Positions 47,685-58,799 of a DNA stretch of 64,000 bases are shown piece by piece (the first letter of the stretch is position 1; each line of letters opens with the position of its first letter). Under the pieces are notes generated by a model. The model saw only the letters and a program-made list of their open reading frames with translations, made no database searches and was not told the origin of the DNA. The DNA is from Pseudopyrenochaeta lycopersici (lineage: Eukaryota > Ascomycota > Dothideomycetes > Pleosporales > Pseudopyrenochaetaceae), in NCBI GenBank assembly GCA_003313425.1, contig NHZP01000003.1, positions 434,001-498,000 of the forward strand, read 5' to 3'. A program made the translations under genes and the position numbers.

Positions 47685-50143
47685 ATGCCCTTTAACTTTA
47701 GTATCCTATGCAACCTCCTTAACGAACTAGACTAAAACCGTGCTAGAAAATTATTAAGAACGCGTAATACCCTAGGTCCTAGCCCTAAAATAGTTGTTTC
47801 CTAGTTTAACAAGCATAATAAAATTATTCCGCGAGAAGGATAAGGAGCTGTTGCCTTCTTATTATGTCTATTTCTAGAGCGAAGGGCAGACTGTATCTTT
47901 AATCTGCGGGAAAATTACCTTAAATTAATTATTAAGCAAGCCTAAGGGATTAGTAAGACACGTTTAAAGCAATTATAAAGTTAGAGGACTAGAGGTAGTA
48001 CTAACTTTGCGTCCTGCGTTAAGCGCTTGATGTCTGCAATGGATACAGAAGGTAGACACGGTTTAAGCGTAACTCTAGAAGAGCTTAACAAAACTCTAGA
48101 CCGGGTTGCAGCTATGTTACCCTTCTTGTCTACTAAGCTAAGGCAGAGGGTGGAAGTAAAATACAAGGAGCTAATTCGGACTTATGCTGTGTTAGCAAGA
48201 ATATTTTAAAGATTATATAGCTCTAAAGTAAAGTAGGTAGTCTATATAATCCTAAAGTCCTATAGTCTAGTGCAGATCCCGGAGACACTAGCAATGTAAA
48301 AGTTCTATTTCCTTTTACCTAATATCCTAGGCTTCTAAAATTCTTTTGAGGCTGCTGTAAGGATGTTGTCTAGAACCTTAAGACAGCAGATGCCCGCCCC
48401 GCTAATAATAGCTGTTAAACTCTCGCTTAGAGACAAAGCCGCACGTTAGTTAAAGCCTTAAATTAGAGTTATAATTACACGAATAGCGCACAATAAGGCT
48501 AGAAGCATTAAGCATTACTATTAACTAGTAAGGGGTAGACGCATAAGTGTTAAGCGAAAGTACGATAGCGAGTACTGTTAAGTGCACATTAACCTAAATA
48601 AAGGAAGGAATTACATCAAAATCTTCTCTAAAAGCAGAAGAGACTTAACAGAAGATTAGAAAGGCCTGCATAGCGTGCTGCGAGAGTGCCTAAGGCTCAA
48701 CTCAGCAGAGTATAAGATTAAGGAGTAATATATTCTAGAGGGAGAGCTACTAGTCTAGAATAATTATAGCAAGCGGATTAAACCCTTCTATAAAATCCGC
48801 AAGCATATGTTATAATCCAGCCAATTCCTTAGAACACAGGAAGACTCACCCACTAATATTAATAAGCATCTTATAATTATGTTTTATAATCTGCTTATAC
48901 ATAATAACACCTCCTATATAACATATACTTATAATACGCGCTAGCAGCAGCTTTGCTTACTAGTCTACTATATTCCTAGCTGAGCGGCTATTAGCAGCTG
49001 TAAGAACATTAATTTCTCCTCTTACTATACCCCTGAACAGCTTCGCGAGGCATTCTCTTAAGCTATTACACAGTAATAGGAAGGCCTAGTACTAAAGAGA
49101 CGAGATAAACCTTACTACTTATTCTCTAGAAATAATAGATTTATTAAGTTAAAGAAAGACTATATCTAAGGGCTAGGAGACACCGCTAATTTTACTATCG
49201 TAGGTAGCCGCCGTAATCTAATAGACGAACAAGAACTTAGGATAAGGAAGTTGCGGTAGACATTATTCTATATTAGATGCCTAGAGAATAAGGACTAGGT
49301 TTACTATCTTAATATTAAGCTAATATTTCGCGTTATTAATAAGGTAGGCCGGCACAGTATAGCTAAAGAGGATATTCTTTTTCTTAACAGACTTAGATAC
49401 TTCTAAGAAACACCTTTTTTTCTCTCTACCCCTAAGCTTAACGTTAGGTTAGAACGAGGGAAGCTGCTATAGCTAACCTACTTATTTAAGCGACCCTTCG
49501 TCGCGGATATAATAGGTGCTGGCTTTAACAAACTGGCTGATACTAGGTATTATACTCTGCAATTTCCTTAGGTGCAGAAGATCTATTAGGACTGTACGTT
49601 TAAGGATACAGTTAGCTTTAGCGAGCTGCAAGAATTAGCAAGGAAGAGAATAAGAGCGAAAATAGAAATTAGCTCAAGAAGCTTAAACTAACATACTCTA
49701 ATCCAGACTACCTAATAAATTCTATAAATCGCATAATCAGCTCTAGTGATAGCCTAGAGAAATAGGAGAGTAAAGAGCAGGAAAGCAGAAAGGTAAAAGG
49801 GGATCATTTACCTTTAGATGACAGTTTCTTTCAGCTATTAAAGCGAAAGCTCCTCTTAGAGGATTATCAACCAACCGTCAAACAAGCTAAGGTATCGCTT
49901 ATTACTTCAACGGACGCTGAAGGTATACAGCAGTCCCCTGCTACGTTAATGTGTACAAGTCTTTCTTCTTTCTATAAAGACTTATCAGTCACACTATCTA
50001 CTAACTCTTTAGTAACTAAGCCCGCAGCAGAAGTATTCGTAAGAAGTCATAACTAACAGCAAGGGTGTATAGCAACTTCATTTACTTACTAGGAAGTAAC
50101 GAGTGAGACAGAGCACCAAATAGTCAGTTCCTTACGCTTATAA
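47685..50143 (+). pseudogene. ATP-dependent DNA ligase-like gene, RIP-degraded
   Basis: One long plus-strand frame can be followed from ATG 47685 to about 50143 through many TAA/TAG codons. It begins MPFNFSILCNLLNEL and includes an intact 60-codon stretch (48027..48209: EGRHGLSVTLEELNKTLDRV). The ligase nucleotidyltransferase motif I appears as ERKYDSEYC.VHINL (the usual KYDGE with Gly changed to Ser), with later EGLVLKRRDKPY and KLKKDYI.GLGDTANFTIVG, which match motifs IV and V of eukaryotic ATP-dependent ligases. The changes are almost all those expected from C-to-T on one or other strand. The C-terminal quarter is low-complexity. It is not functional as it stands. Confidence 0.8.
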
Positions 50144-50589
50144 CAAACAGGTAGCTAATACGTAAACTAGCCCAGAAAATGTTCTCGTTATACCTGCAAG
50201 GAATATGTAGTTAATAAGATTTATTTTACTACTACAGCATTCTATAAGAAGCTTCCGGAACTTAAGTGCATTTGCAATCATCAAATTCATCACTATAGTA
50301 TCACCACCTAAGAAGGAGAGGTAATAACTCTTAGGAGGATAGAGGAGGGAAGAAGGGGGATAGGTAACTCTATTAGATAATGTTCCTTTAACGTCATTAT
50401 AGGACCCGTTCTAGCTTTAGCAATACGCTATTAATAGCTAGAATTAAAATAGAAATAGAACCAAAATTAAACGTATATAATAATAACGTGATATTGTGTC
50501 GGTAATATCCTTTTAATTATTATAAGTTCACGTCGCATGTGCATTACTGTAATACAGTTCGCATTAATATAGCTATAAGAGAGTAATAT

Positions 50590-50770
50590 ATTAGGATTAG
50601 GCAGTTGTTTTAGTCCTACTAATCTAGGTTAGAAACTTCTTAGCAGAGACTAAAAATTTCGCTCATCTGTAATAAGCTTTTTGACTGCTAAGAAAACCCG
50701 CTCTACCTTACTACTCATCGCTGGTATTAAGAAGGTATAAAAAGCCATACATGCTAAGACTGAAAAGTCA
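50590..50770 (-). mobile_element. hAT transposase C-terminal fragment
   Basis: The minus strand encodes MAFYTFLIPAMSSKVERVF followed by VKKLITDERN, the dimerisation region typical of fungal hAT transposases (IPAMSSECERVFS..KKLITDERN). Only this short piece is present. It abuts a pogo-type fragment at about 50770-50795. Confidence 0.75.
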
Positions 50771-51165
50771 GTTTGATGCTCCTTCCACCTTAGTTATATG
50801 GCTGCCGTGCCCGTCGATTACTAGTAATCGATACTTTCTCCGAGCGCTCTCTTTTGTGGCCACATCGAACACCTGTTGCAACCAGGCAAGCCCCACCTCG
50901 TCGTTACTCCAGCCTGAGGGAGTTAACTTACTGCAACATATACGTGGTGTTCCCTGGCGTCTACTTCGCTCACCCAGCTTGATTGGACCTTCTTAGGGTC
51001 TGCCAGGTATATGAGGGATGGCGGCAATGCAACTCCAGAAGCTCCCACGCAGGCAATAAGCGTAATCCATTCACAATTGCCATCTTCAAGCGCCTGCCTA
51101 AACCTTCTATCCTTCCATTTAGTCTTGCTAAAGATCCTCTTCCCTCTGGTGATCGCTCCAATCAT
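50771..51165 (-). mobile_element. pogo-type DDE transposase fragment, largely unmutated
   Basis: From 51165 down, the minus strand reads MIGAITRGKRIFSKTKWKDR, then WITLIACVGASGVALPPSLI. After a frameshift near 50930 it continues PSGWSNDEVGLAWLQQVFDV and RRKYRLLVIDGHGSHITK, the core of a pogo/Fot-type DDE transposase. Both ends of the gene are missing. It is of a different subfamily from the element at 38.8-40.6 kb, and, unlike it, has few stops. Confidence 0.8.
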
Positions 51166-51224
51166 ATGTTAAACCAGGTGGCATAACGCCGCTCCACGAG
51201 TCCAAACGAGCGTGAGTGCGGTGC

Positions 51225-51335
51225 TAGAGATCACGCTGGCGGGCTGGAAAATACGTTGGCAAGCTAGCAATCACGCCGGTACGCTACCATTCACGCTGCA
51301 CGCTACAATTCACGCTTGTGACCTCAGCGTCCAGC
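51225..51335. repeat. Imperfect ~20-bp tandem repeats (CACGCtggnnnGCTnnnAtt)
   Basis: Four to five degenerate units follow each other: CACGCTGGCGGGCTGG, CGTTGGCAAGCTAGCAAT, CACGCCGGTACGCTACCATT, CACGCTGCACGCTACAATT, CACGCTTGTG. The stretch is GC-normal and lies in an island (51.17-51.61 kb) within TA-rich DNA. Such arrays are common near transposon ends. Confidence 0.6.
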
Positions 51336-51619
51336 CATTACTGGTCAGCGTCATTGACTAGCCAACGAGATTTGGTGGTCAGCAACGCTTGATGAAGGAA
51401 TGGTGTGGGAGCGTGGCGTCCTTGTTAGAGGATTTAAAGCGAAAGAGCTTTGTTGCGAGACGGTTGTTTTATCTCATTTCTCGAAGCAGATGAGAGCAAG
51501 GACTCAATAGCAATCACAATGTGGGGTGTATTGGTTGTGAGAAAGCTCGGGGAAATTAACATCCCCCACTACGTAGCGAGAACCACACCGTAGCGAGAAA
51601 GCTAACAGGTACTTAGACT

Positions 51620-54600
51620 TTAACACATCAGAAACTCTTCCTATGTCTAGCTATCTATATTTTACTAATTAGATAGTATAACTTAGCTATTCCTAGACAT
51701 CTAGAACCCTTTTAATCTAAAAATTACGTTACGTATTATCACCTTCGCGCCTGATTTATAGAGAGCCTTATTCTTTAGCAAAACAGCGTTCCTTCCCTAT
51801 AGCACTACTATTAAGCTCTTGCTACTCTATAATACTTATATAATAGTGCTATCTAAGCCTTAGAACCTTACTATAATACTTAGAAGTTATTACTAGCTTT
51901 ATGTCTGCTGTCGCACGCAAATTTATGTAGAGTTGCTACCCTAATTAGTACTGCTCTAGAACAATTACTAGTTCTGGCTAGTGCAAAACAGCTACATAAT
52001 TATTACAGGTACTCTATAATTTAGTGGCTGCTAGGCCTGTAGCGGTGTGAAGTCTTGGCAAGCGGGCCGACTTTAGTCCCGCAGCCTTGCAATCTAACTT
52101 AACCTTGGCTATGCCTCTAGTTAACCAACTTACCTCTTACAGAATTTGCTACCTTATAAGGTTGTAGCTAGAGTAGGTTAGCCATCCTCCCTGTTAGCTT
52201 TATTAGAGGCGTTCGTCTGCTTCTAACAAGGCATAAGTGCTTAATCTTCTAACACGTGCTGCTATCTAGAAGGTTCTTAAAGCTTACCTGTAGCAAATTA
52301 CTAAGGTATATATTTATATTAATCCCTAGCCCTCTATAAAATAAAGAGAACTAAGTAATAAGAATAGTAAGTTTAGTTTGTATAAATTCTCTAGGGCGTT
52401 AAATATATTAGGCTCTATTTCGCATATTATATATCTATACTATTCTAATTTTAACACTAATACGAATTATATTCTTTAATACTACTAAGTATAACAGCTA
52501 ATATTTTGACAGTAGCTACAATAGGTTCTCTAAATTATGTGTTATCTATACACTATTTACGCTTAAAGCTAGTCCTCTATATTATAGACTCTAAGGCGCT
52601 AAATTAGTTAGGCGCATTCTTAAGCTTAATAGCGTACTAATTTTAATAGTGCTAATATCTGTATAAAGATATAAGTTACTAATATTAAATAATATGTAGT
52701 AGAGTATCTTGCTAATATTAAGCGTTTAGAGGCATTTACCGCTGCTTACGTCCTAGATCTTAACTATGCTGTTGCCCGACGCTAACGCGAGCTGGACTAA
52801 GTCATGGAAGAAGGCTACAGACTTAACAGATAATCTATGCCCCTCGAGCGTCTGGAGGCATAAGCTCTATTTATCTTCTATAGCTAGCTTTATTATAATC
52901 TAGTTAGGCTCTTCTGTCTTAAAAAGATCTCTTAGTAGGCTGCGCGCTAGAGGTACGCCCTAATAGGTACGTAACAACTAGTTATATTATGTAAAACACA
53001 GTGCACGCAAATTTCTTTTCTGCCCTTACGATATTCCTGTTACTCTATAGGTCTATCTACCCTTCTAGAAAACAGGTTCCTAAGACTTTAGTTACCTTCT
53101 TGCTGTTATGGGCGAAGAGGCCTGACTAACGAGTGTGCATTTGTCCTATACTACAGAAGGAGAAAGATAGAGAAGAGGTTACAGGTATCCTTAGAGGATA
53201 TATATATATGTTCGTACGAGCGAAGAGGAACGTGCTCCTCTGGCTGCTAACTTGTACGAGCTAATAAGAAAAGGGGGCAGAGGAGATTAAGGAGTTCTTT
53301 CCCCGTGCGATAGTAGCGAAGCCTCTCCTGCTTAAAGGGCGCAGCCCATTACACTTGCCTCTAAGCGCTATTAGATTCAAGCATCTATAAATAAGGCAAA
53401 TATAATCTCTATAACGTAAATAGCTTCCTAGTGCGAATTAACTACATTGTGTTATCTATAGAGTGCGGCCACGCATAACTTGCATTATAGTGTGCTCTCT
53501 TAATAATACATTTTCTGTAGAATTAGATGTACAAGGCGGAAGATGTTTATAGCTTAGTGCGCAACAGCCTTCCGTAATAAGTACCTAGTGCAGTCTCTCT
53601 ATAGTAGGTTCTAGAGCAAAGCTAAGGTTAACAGTAGATTCAGTAAGTCTAGTACTTTTACGTTTATGTCTTAACGCTAAAGAGTCTTTCTATTTAACAG
53701 ACTACTTTATCTTATTCTAAGCCTAGATGCAGCGCTTTAACAGTGTATTAAGATAGGTCTTAATAGTTGTTTAAGATAACAGAGAGCCTATTTTAGTGTT
53801 GGTATAGTCAAGAATAAATCTGTAAGCCTATATCGTCTGCTTCTCCTTACCTGCGCAGTAAATCGTACTATAATAGTATATAATATAAGTAGGGATAAAT
53901 AGAGGATACGTTTTAGGGGATAATTTGGCACGTTATTAAAAGTTAGTATTTAATCGTTTAAACAGTATAATGAGGTGCTCTTTTTAGAAATCTAGCGTCT
54001 AGGTTAGAATTTCTACTTTGTGTTTTATATTCTCTACAGCCCTAGGAATAACTTTAAAGAAATCTAAGCTATAGGTTCCCTCTATTATTAAGGTAGCAGT
54101 CTTAACTATAGCTACCTCTAGGGAAGAATTATATAATAGTGTTAGATTAATACAGGTATTAAAATTAAGCCTAAAGAACGCATAAAGTTAATTAAGCTGT
54201 TCTAATATTTTCGCCTAAGGTGCTAAGTAAGACAACGTCTGCTTAATAGGCGAGTAAGGATAATTATTTTTACTGCGCTGTTTACTGTAATAATAATACA
54301 TAACGCTTATAGTGTTAACTACTGCGTTAGCCCTATCTATATCTTTAACCTTTATATAAAGTTCTAACAGAGATATAGTACGCGCTTAATACAGAGGCGT
54401 TAACAACGTAGCCAGGATAAACAGTGCTAACAGGGGTAGCACAATTTCCTGGAAGACCTATACTCTTTAGAACTACTATAACTATAATATTTTAAGCTAG
54501 ATACCTCTTATAGAGGATCTGCCAGATCTAGTTACCTTGCGCAAACAGTGTATAAGATGCCTTATAGTTAAAAGTTTTAGGACTAATATATCTTCTAATA

Positions 54601-56150
54601 ATTAGCTCTGCTTAAGATCGTCTATAGAAGAAAGTTTAGGGTTAAATTTAGTTATTAGACTAAGCTATACAAGAACACAAGAACACAAAGTAATATCTAG
54701 CCTATAAGCTTAACTTAATAACCTTATTTATTTATATCATCTTAATTAATACAAATCTAATCAATCTACAGATGTCTGGTTAAACATTATCTTTCTATAA
54801 AAGCTAAAGCTTCTTTTAATAGCTTTATAATACGCAGAAACTTGCTGTTCTTAAATATTACTATCTTACTCTAATCAGCTGCACTCTATATATAGGAAAG
54901 AGTTTTGTAACAGGGAGCTTAATTAAATATTATCTTAATTAATAAGTAATAGCATAGAGCGTTTGTATTATTAGGAGGACGTTTAATTTTTAAAAGTCGA
55001 AAGCTTGATAGTGTCTCTAGCTTCTAATAGCTATAGAACAGACTCTGTATCGCTTAGCACAGTTGCTTTATCTTAGTATAGGGGTTAACTACTAGATAAG
55101 CCTAATGGTAGTTCACTAAATATAACACATAAGGATTTGGTAATCTCTAGTCAGACTGGGACATGTTTCAGGAGAAGTAGCGGCAGCTATCTCTTAATAT
55201 TTGGGCTGAAAGATAGTAATCTGGAGTAAGTTTTGCACGTTGCTGTGCTGGAGGAATAGGTAGACTTAACTGCGTGGTATATCTGAACAGGTTAACACCT
55301 AGTTTAAACGCAGTAGCAGCCTAGCTGAAGAGACGAGCTAGGCAACTCGCTTGTTTATTAAGAATGTTAATCCTAGCTATTGAGGTTAGCGAATATATAG
55401 AAAGAAAGGCTGCGAAGCTGTACCTAAGACATACATCTGATCGAGAGACAGCGTTGTGAGTTGGATGTTAGAGTTTTAATTTGTGAGGTTAAGTAACTGG
55501 CAGGGAGTGGCTGATTAAGCAGCCTATAGTGTGGCGCAGCTAGGCTGTTATACAGGAGGCGAATTTGCGAGTAAATAGACTAGATATAATTACATCTTTA
55601 AGGAATAGACAAACACCTTAATTACGCTAGCAGGAAGGATAGCCAACCTGCTCTAGCCATAATCTTGCGCTAGAGGCGTTACATTTTCTTTAGCGTTAGA
55701 CAAAGGATGAGATTATAGTAGTTGCTACAGAGGCGGGGATAATAGGCGCTAATAGTCTTAAGTATAGCGGTGCTATAGCCTAGTAATCCGCTAAGAATAA
55801 CTTTACTAAGCAGCTCTTGCAGGTTATTAGGGCTTACAGCTAGTCAGGCATATATAAGGACTAGAACTTAACTATAAAGGAAGAGAACAGACTTAATATT
55901 ATATCCTGTAATATCCTTAGAATAGTATTTCTCTTACAGAACAATAATTAAGCAAGCCGCATCTATTGCAGAACTAAAACACTACCCTCTTCTCTCCTCT
56001 AAAGCGCCCTACTACTCCGCCTAAAAGAGCTCTGCGCACTTAACAATAACTTTAGCAGTATTAAATACTTAGGTATTAACCTTGCTATTATTAGGACGGT
56101 TAGCAAAGTGCAAGATTAGATGTTCTCTTAGGTATCTTACCCTAGTGTAA
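51620..56150. other. RIP-degraded accessory DNA with unidentified plus-strand frames
   Basis: The stretch is TA-rich with dispersed stops. A plus-strand frame at about 52660-52970 (ANIKRLEAFTAAYVLDLNYA, then MEEGYRLNR) and another at about 53970-54570 (EVLFLEI.RLG.NFYFVFYI, IKPKERIKLIKLF) look like decayed proteins, but I cannot name them. A segment near 52150-52210 recurs in inverse orientation near 55620-55680 and again in direct orientation near 58590-58640, so repeats are present. No intact gene, RNA gene or complete element was recognised. Confidence 0.4.
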
Positions 56151-57851
56151 ATAACGAGCGGACTAAGACAGACTTGTGTGAATTAATTATGTGTAAAGTA
56201 AGGCTAAGGCTAGTGTTGGGAGATTAAGAGTACCGCGCTAAAGTAATAAATTTAAATTAGTCTTAATTAGCGTAACTACTTGTTATTCTAGAGTAAGGCT
56301 TTAAACTACCTTAACGTTTATATACTAGATCTGCTCAGTAATAACGCTGCGGGAGATAGTCCGCGCCAGCATAGTTAAGGGAGGATAGTATATAGGGTAA
56401 GGTAATGCCTTAACCTGGGAGCTTAATTAGAACTTATAAAGTTATGCCTACCTAAAGTATTTATATTCGTAGTAAGAATAGTTATCTTAGCTATTACCTA
56501 CCCTTTATAAGCGTTTCTAGCACTAGGCTTAGGAAAGCTCCCTAGAGCCGTCTTCTATGTATATTTATAATTACTTCTCTGTTAAACCTCTACTCTAACA
56601 TCCGCCTGTAGAATTAAACGAGCTTAAATATCCCCTGCACTAAGCGCGTTGTAAGATTAGTAAATTTCTTATTAAGTCTAAGTACTGTTACATCGCCTTT
56701 TAAGCTAGAGGGGTATGTATAGTAGACCTTATACTTGTTGCTAATAATAGTAACCGCAGGCTTAAGGAGATGTAAGGGCTAGACAGTAGCGAAGACTTTA
56801 TAGACAGAAGTAGTTACGCTGTTAGCTGTATTATCTAGTGTTAATAGTAGGTCAGACGCAGGGAACGCTACACGCGCCAGCTCTATCTTCTTCCGTAAGC
56901 TTGCCGCTATCTATATACTTATCTGTAGCTCTGCCTCCTTAGGATTACTGTTCTCTAGCTTAACCTTAATTCCTAAGAAAAGTCCTAGGCGCTAAGTATA
57001 GTTGTCTGATGTGTGTGATACGACAGGCGTTTTCGCTACTGCTAACTGTGTGTATAGTTCCGCGAACTAAGAGTTAAAACACAAGTATAAAAAGCAGAAG
57101 TTAGTCTTACGCGTAAGTGCGACTCTTCTATTAGGCAATACTAGCGTAGGCTCTAGGATAGTAGAGAGGTAGGAGGGTTAGATACTTTGTGATTACCTGA
57201 AAAGGTTAGTTAGCAGATAACGTAGGCGCTCTTAAGCTTAAATTAGGGAAGACTATATACGCTCTTAAACTTAAACTTCCTATTATTGGGTAACTTTATA
57301 GTAAGCTCTACTAATAGCTAAATAACACGATAGTACTAGGCGTTCTTATCGCGCCTAAACTTAGTACAGTAGCAGGCGTCCTAGAAGATATTCTTAGTAC
57401 GGTGTAGCGTATCTACTAGTAAGGGATAACTAGCTGGTCGTGTATTATTAACGTTGTACGCGTCCGCGTTGATAGGATCTATAGCAAGAGAAGGCGCAAA
57501 GAGAGCATCCGCCTTAATAGCCTCGCGTAGGCCTGCTAGTATGTAGCCAGTTTTAAGACCTTTACAACAACCTAAGTGACTGCGAAGGCTGCTAATGCGT
57601 GCAGTAATATTAGGGGTTAGCAGCTGCTTTACTTAGTTAAAGGGGCTAAGAGAGATAGAGGGCGTCGCAGTGCGCAGTTCAGTGAGATAGCGTGTGGGAC
57701 TTAAGCTCCTCTTAGACCCTTGCAGCGTAGTAAAGGTTATGCGGTCTAACAAATCTACTACGCTGATGCTGCCAACCTAGGATGCGCTCTAGGTTAGCAA
57801 GACATTGTTAGTATCAACGCGTTATTATTTAGGGCTTGAGTTGCGCGACAT
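56150..57851 (-). pseudogene. PD-(D/E)XK nuclease-like (PDDEXK_12-type) protein, RIP-degraded
   Basis: The minus strand from ATG 57851 reads MSRNSSPK, then VGSISVVDLLDRITFTTLQG, ALFAPSLAIDPINADAYNVN, and later LFLGIKVKLENSNPKEAELQ followed by ISI.IAASLRKKIELARVAF. The last part matches the core of a fungal nuclease-like family whose members read GIEVK...AELQIAIW.AASLRK, where Glu/Lys form the active site. Stops of TAA/TAG type break the frame throughout. The end of the gene is uncertain. Such proteins are common in the accessory, repeat-rich parts of pleosporalean genomes (from family knowledge); their role is unknown. Confidence 0.65.
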
Positions 57852-58799
57852 ATTAGCATCGCAGCGTCGCTTTAGCGAGTGCTCTGCTAGTAGAGCGGGA
57901 GACGCTAGAGGAGTGTTATGCAGCTAGGCTTGAACGCGATTAAGTGAGGACGGTGAGTTAGGCAAGGGTAGGGATAGTAGTATAGCCGAGGTCGACCGTA
58001 ACGTATAGGCGCTGGGATTGTAGAGTTTGTATATAAGGACTATAGTCACGACCAGTCAGAAGCAGCTATTGCTCTGGCAACAGAAATAACGAAAAACAGT
58101 AGATAATAAGCGCTGAGACTTTATAGCGCTAAAAAGATTAGATAAGCACCTCAACTTGGTACCTCCCCGCTTACTTATAATCAGCTTTTACAGGACTAAT
58201 AACGGAGCTTTAGTAACAAAGAGATCTTACTAACAAGTTCTTATCTAGCTTGCTTCTGTATAGGGTTTGTTATTGTCGTTCGTATTAATCTGTAGCTGCT
58301 AACATGTAAGCTATTATCCTAGTCTCGTAACACGTAGCTAGGAGCGCTAGTAGTACGTCTAGAAAACAGTCTCTGCTTCTGTACCGCCTTAGATGTCTCT
58401 AATCTAGCTCCTACGGGTTTTATTCTAGTTCTGCTATAGAGGCGCTCTAATCCCTATATTTCGCTACTATTTTAAGACGCTAGCTTAATCTGCCCGGCCG
58501 CAGGAACTATTTAGAGCTCGCTGCACACCCTAGTAAGTCAAGTTCTATCTAGAAATAATAACGCCTCCTTAATTTATACCTAAAATTCTCTGTCTTAACA
58601 AGGCTATAGCTAGTGCGGGTTAGCCTACCTCCCTGTCTATAGTAGCAATATCCAGTAGCAACTTCCTCCTATTACTGTAAAGTATTATTAATAAGTATGC
58701 TAACATAGCTTAATCCGTTCTACATGTGTACTAGGTTTATATCCTACAAAATAATAGCAGCGTTAAGATCTACCCCCTAAATCTTCTATTCGCCACTAG
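57852..58799. other. Spacer with a dispersed repeat copy
   Basis: TA-rich sequence with no recognised gene. About 58590-58640 matches the repeat seen near 52150-52210. The left part would hold the start region of the nuclease-like gene. Confidence 0.35.
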
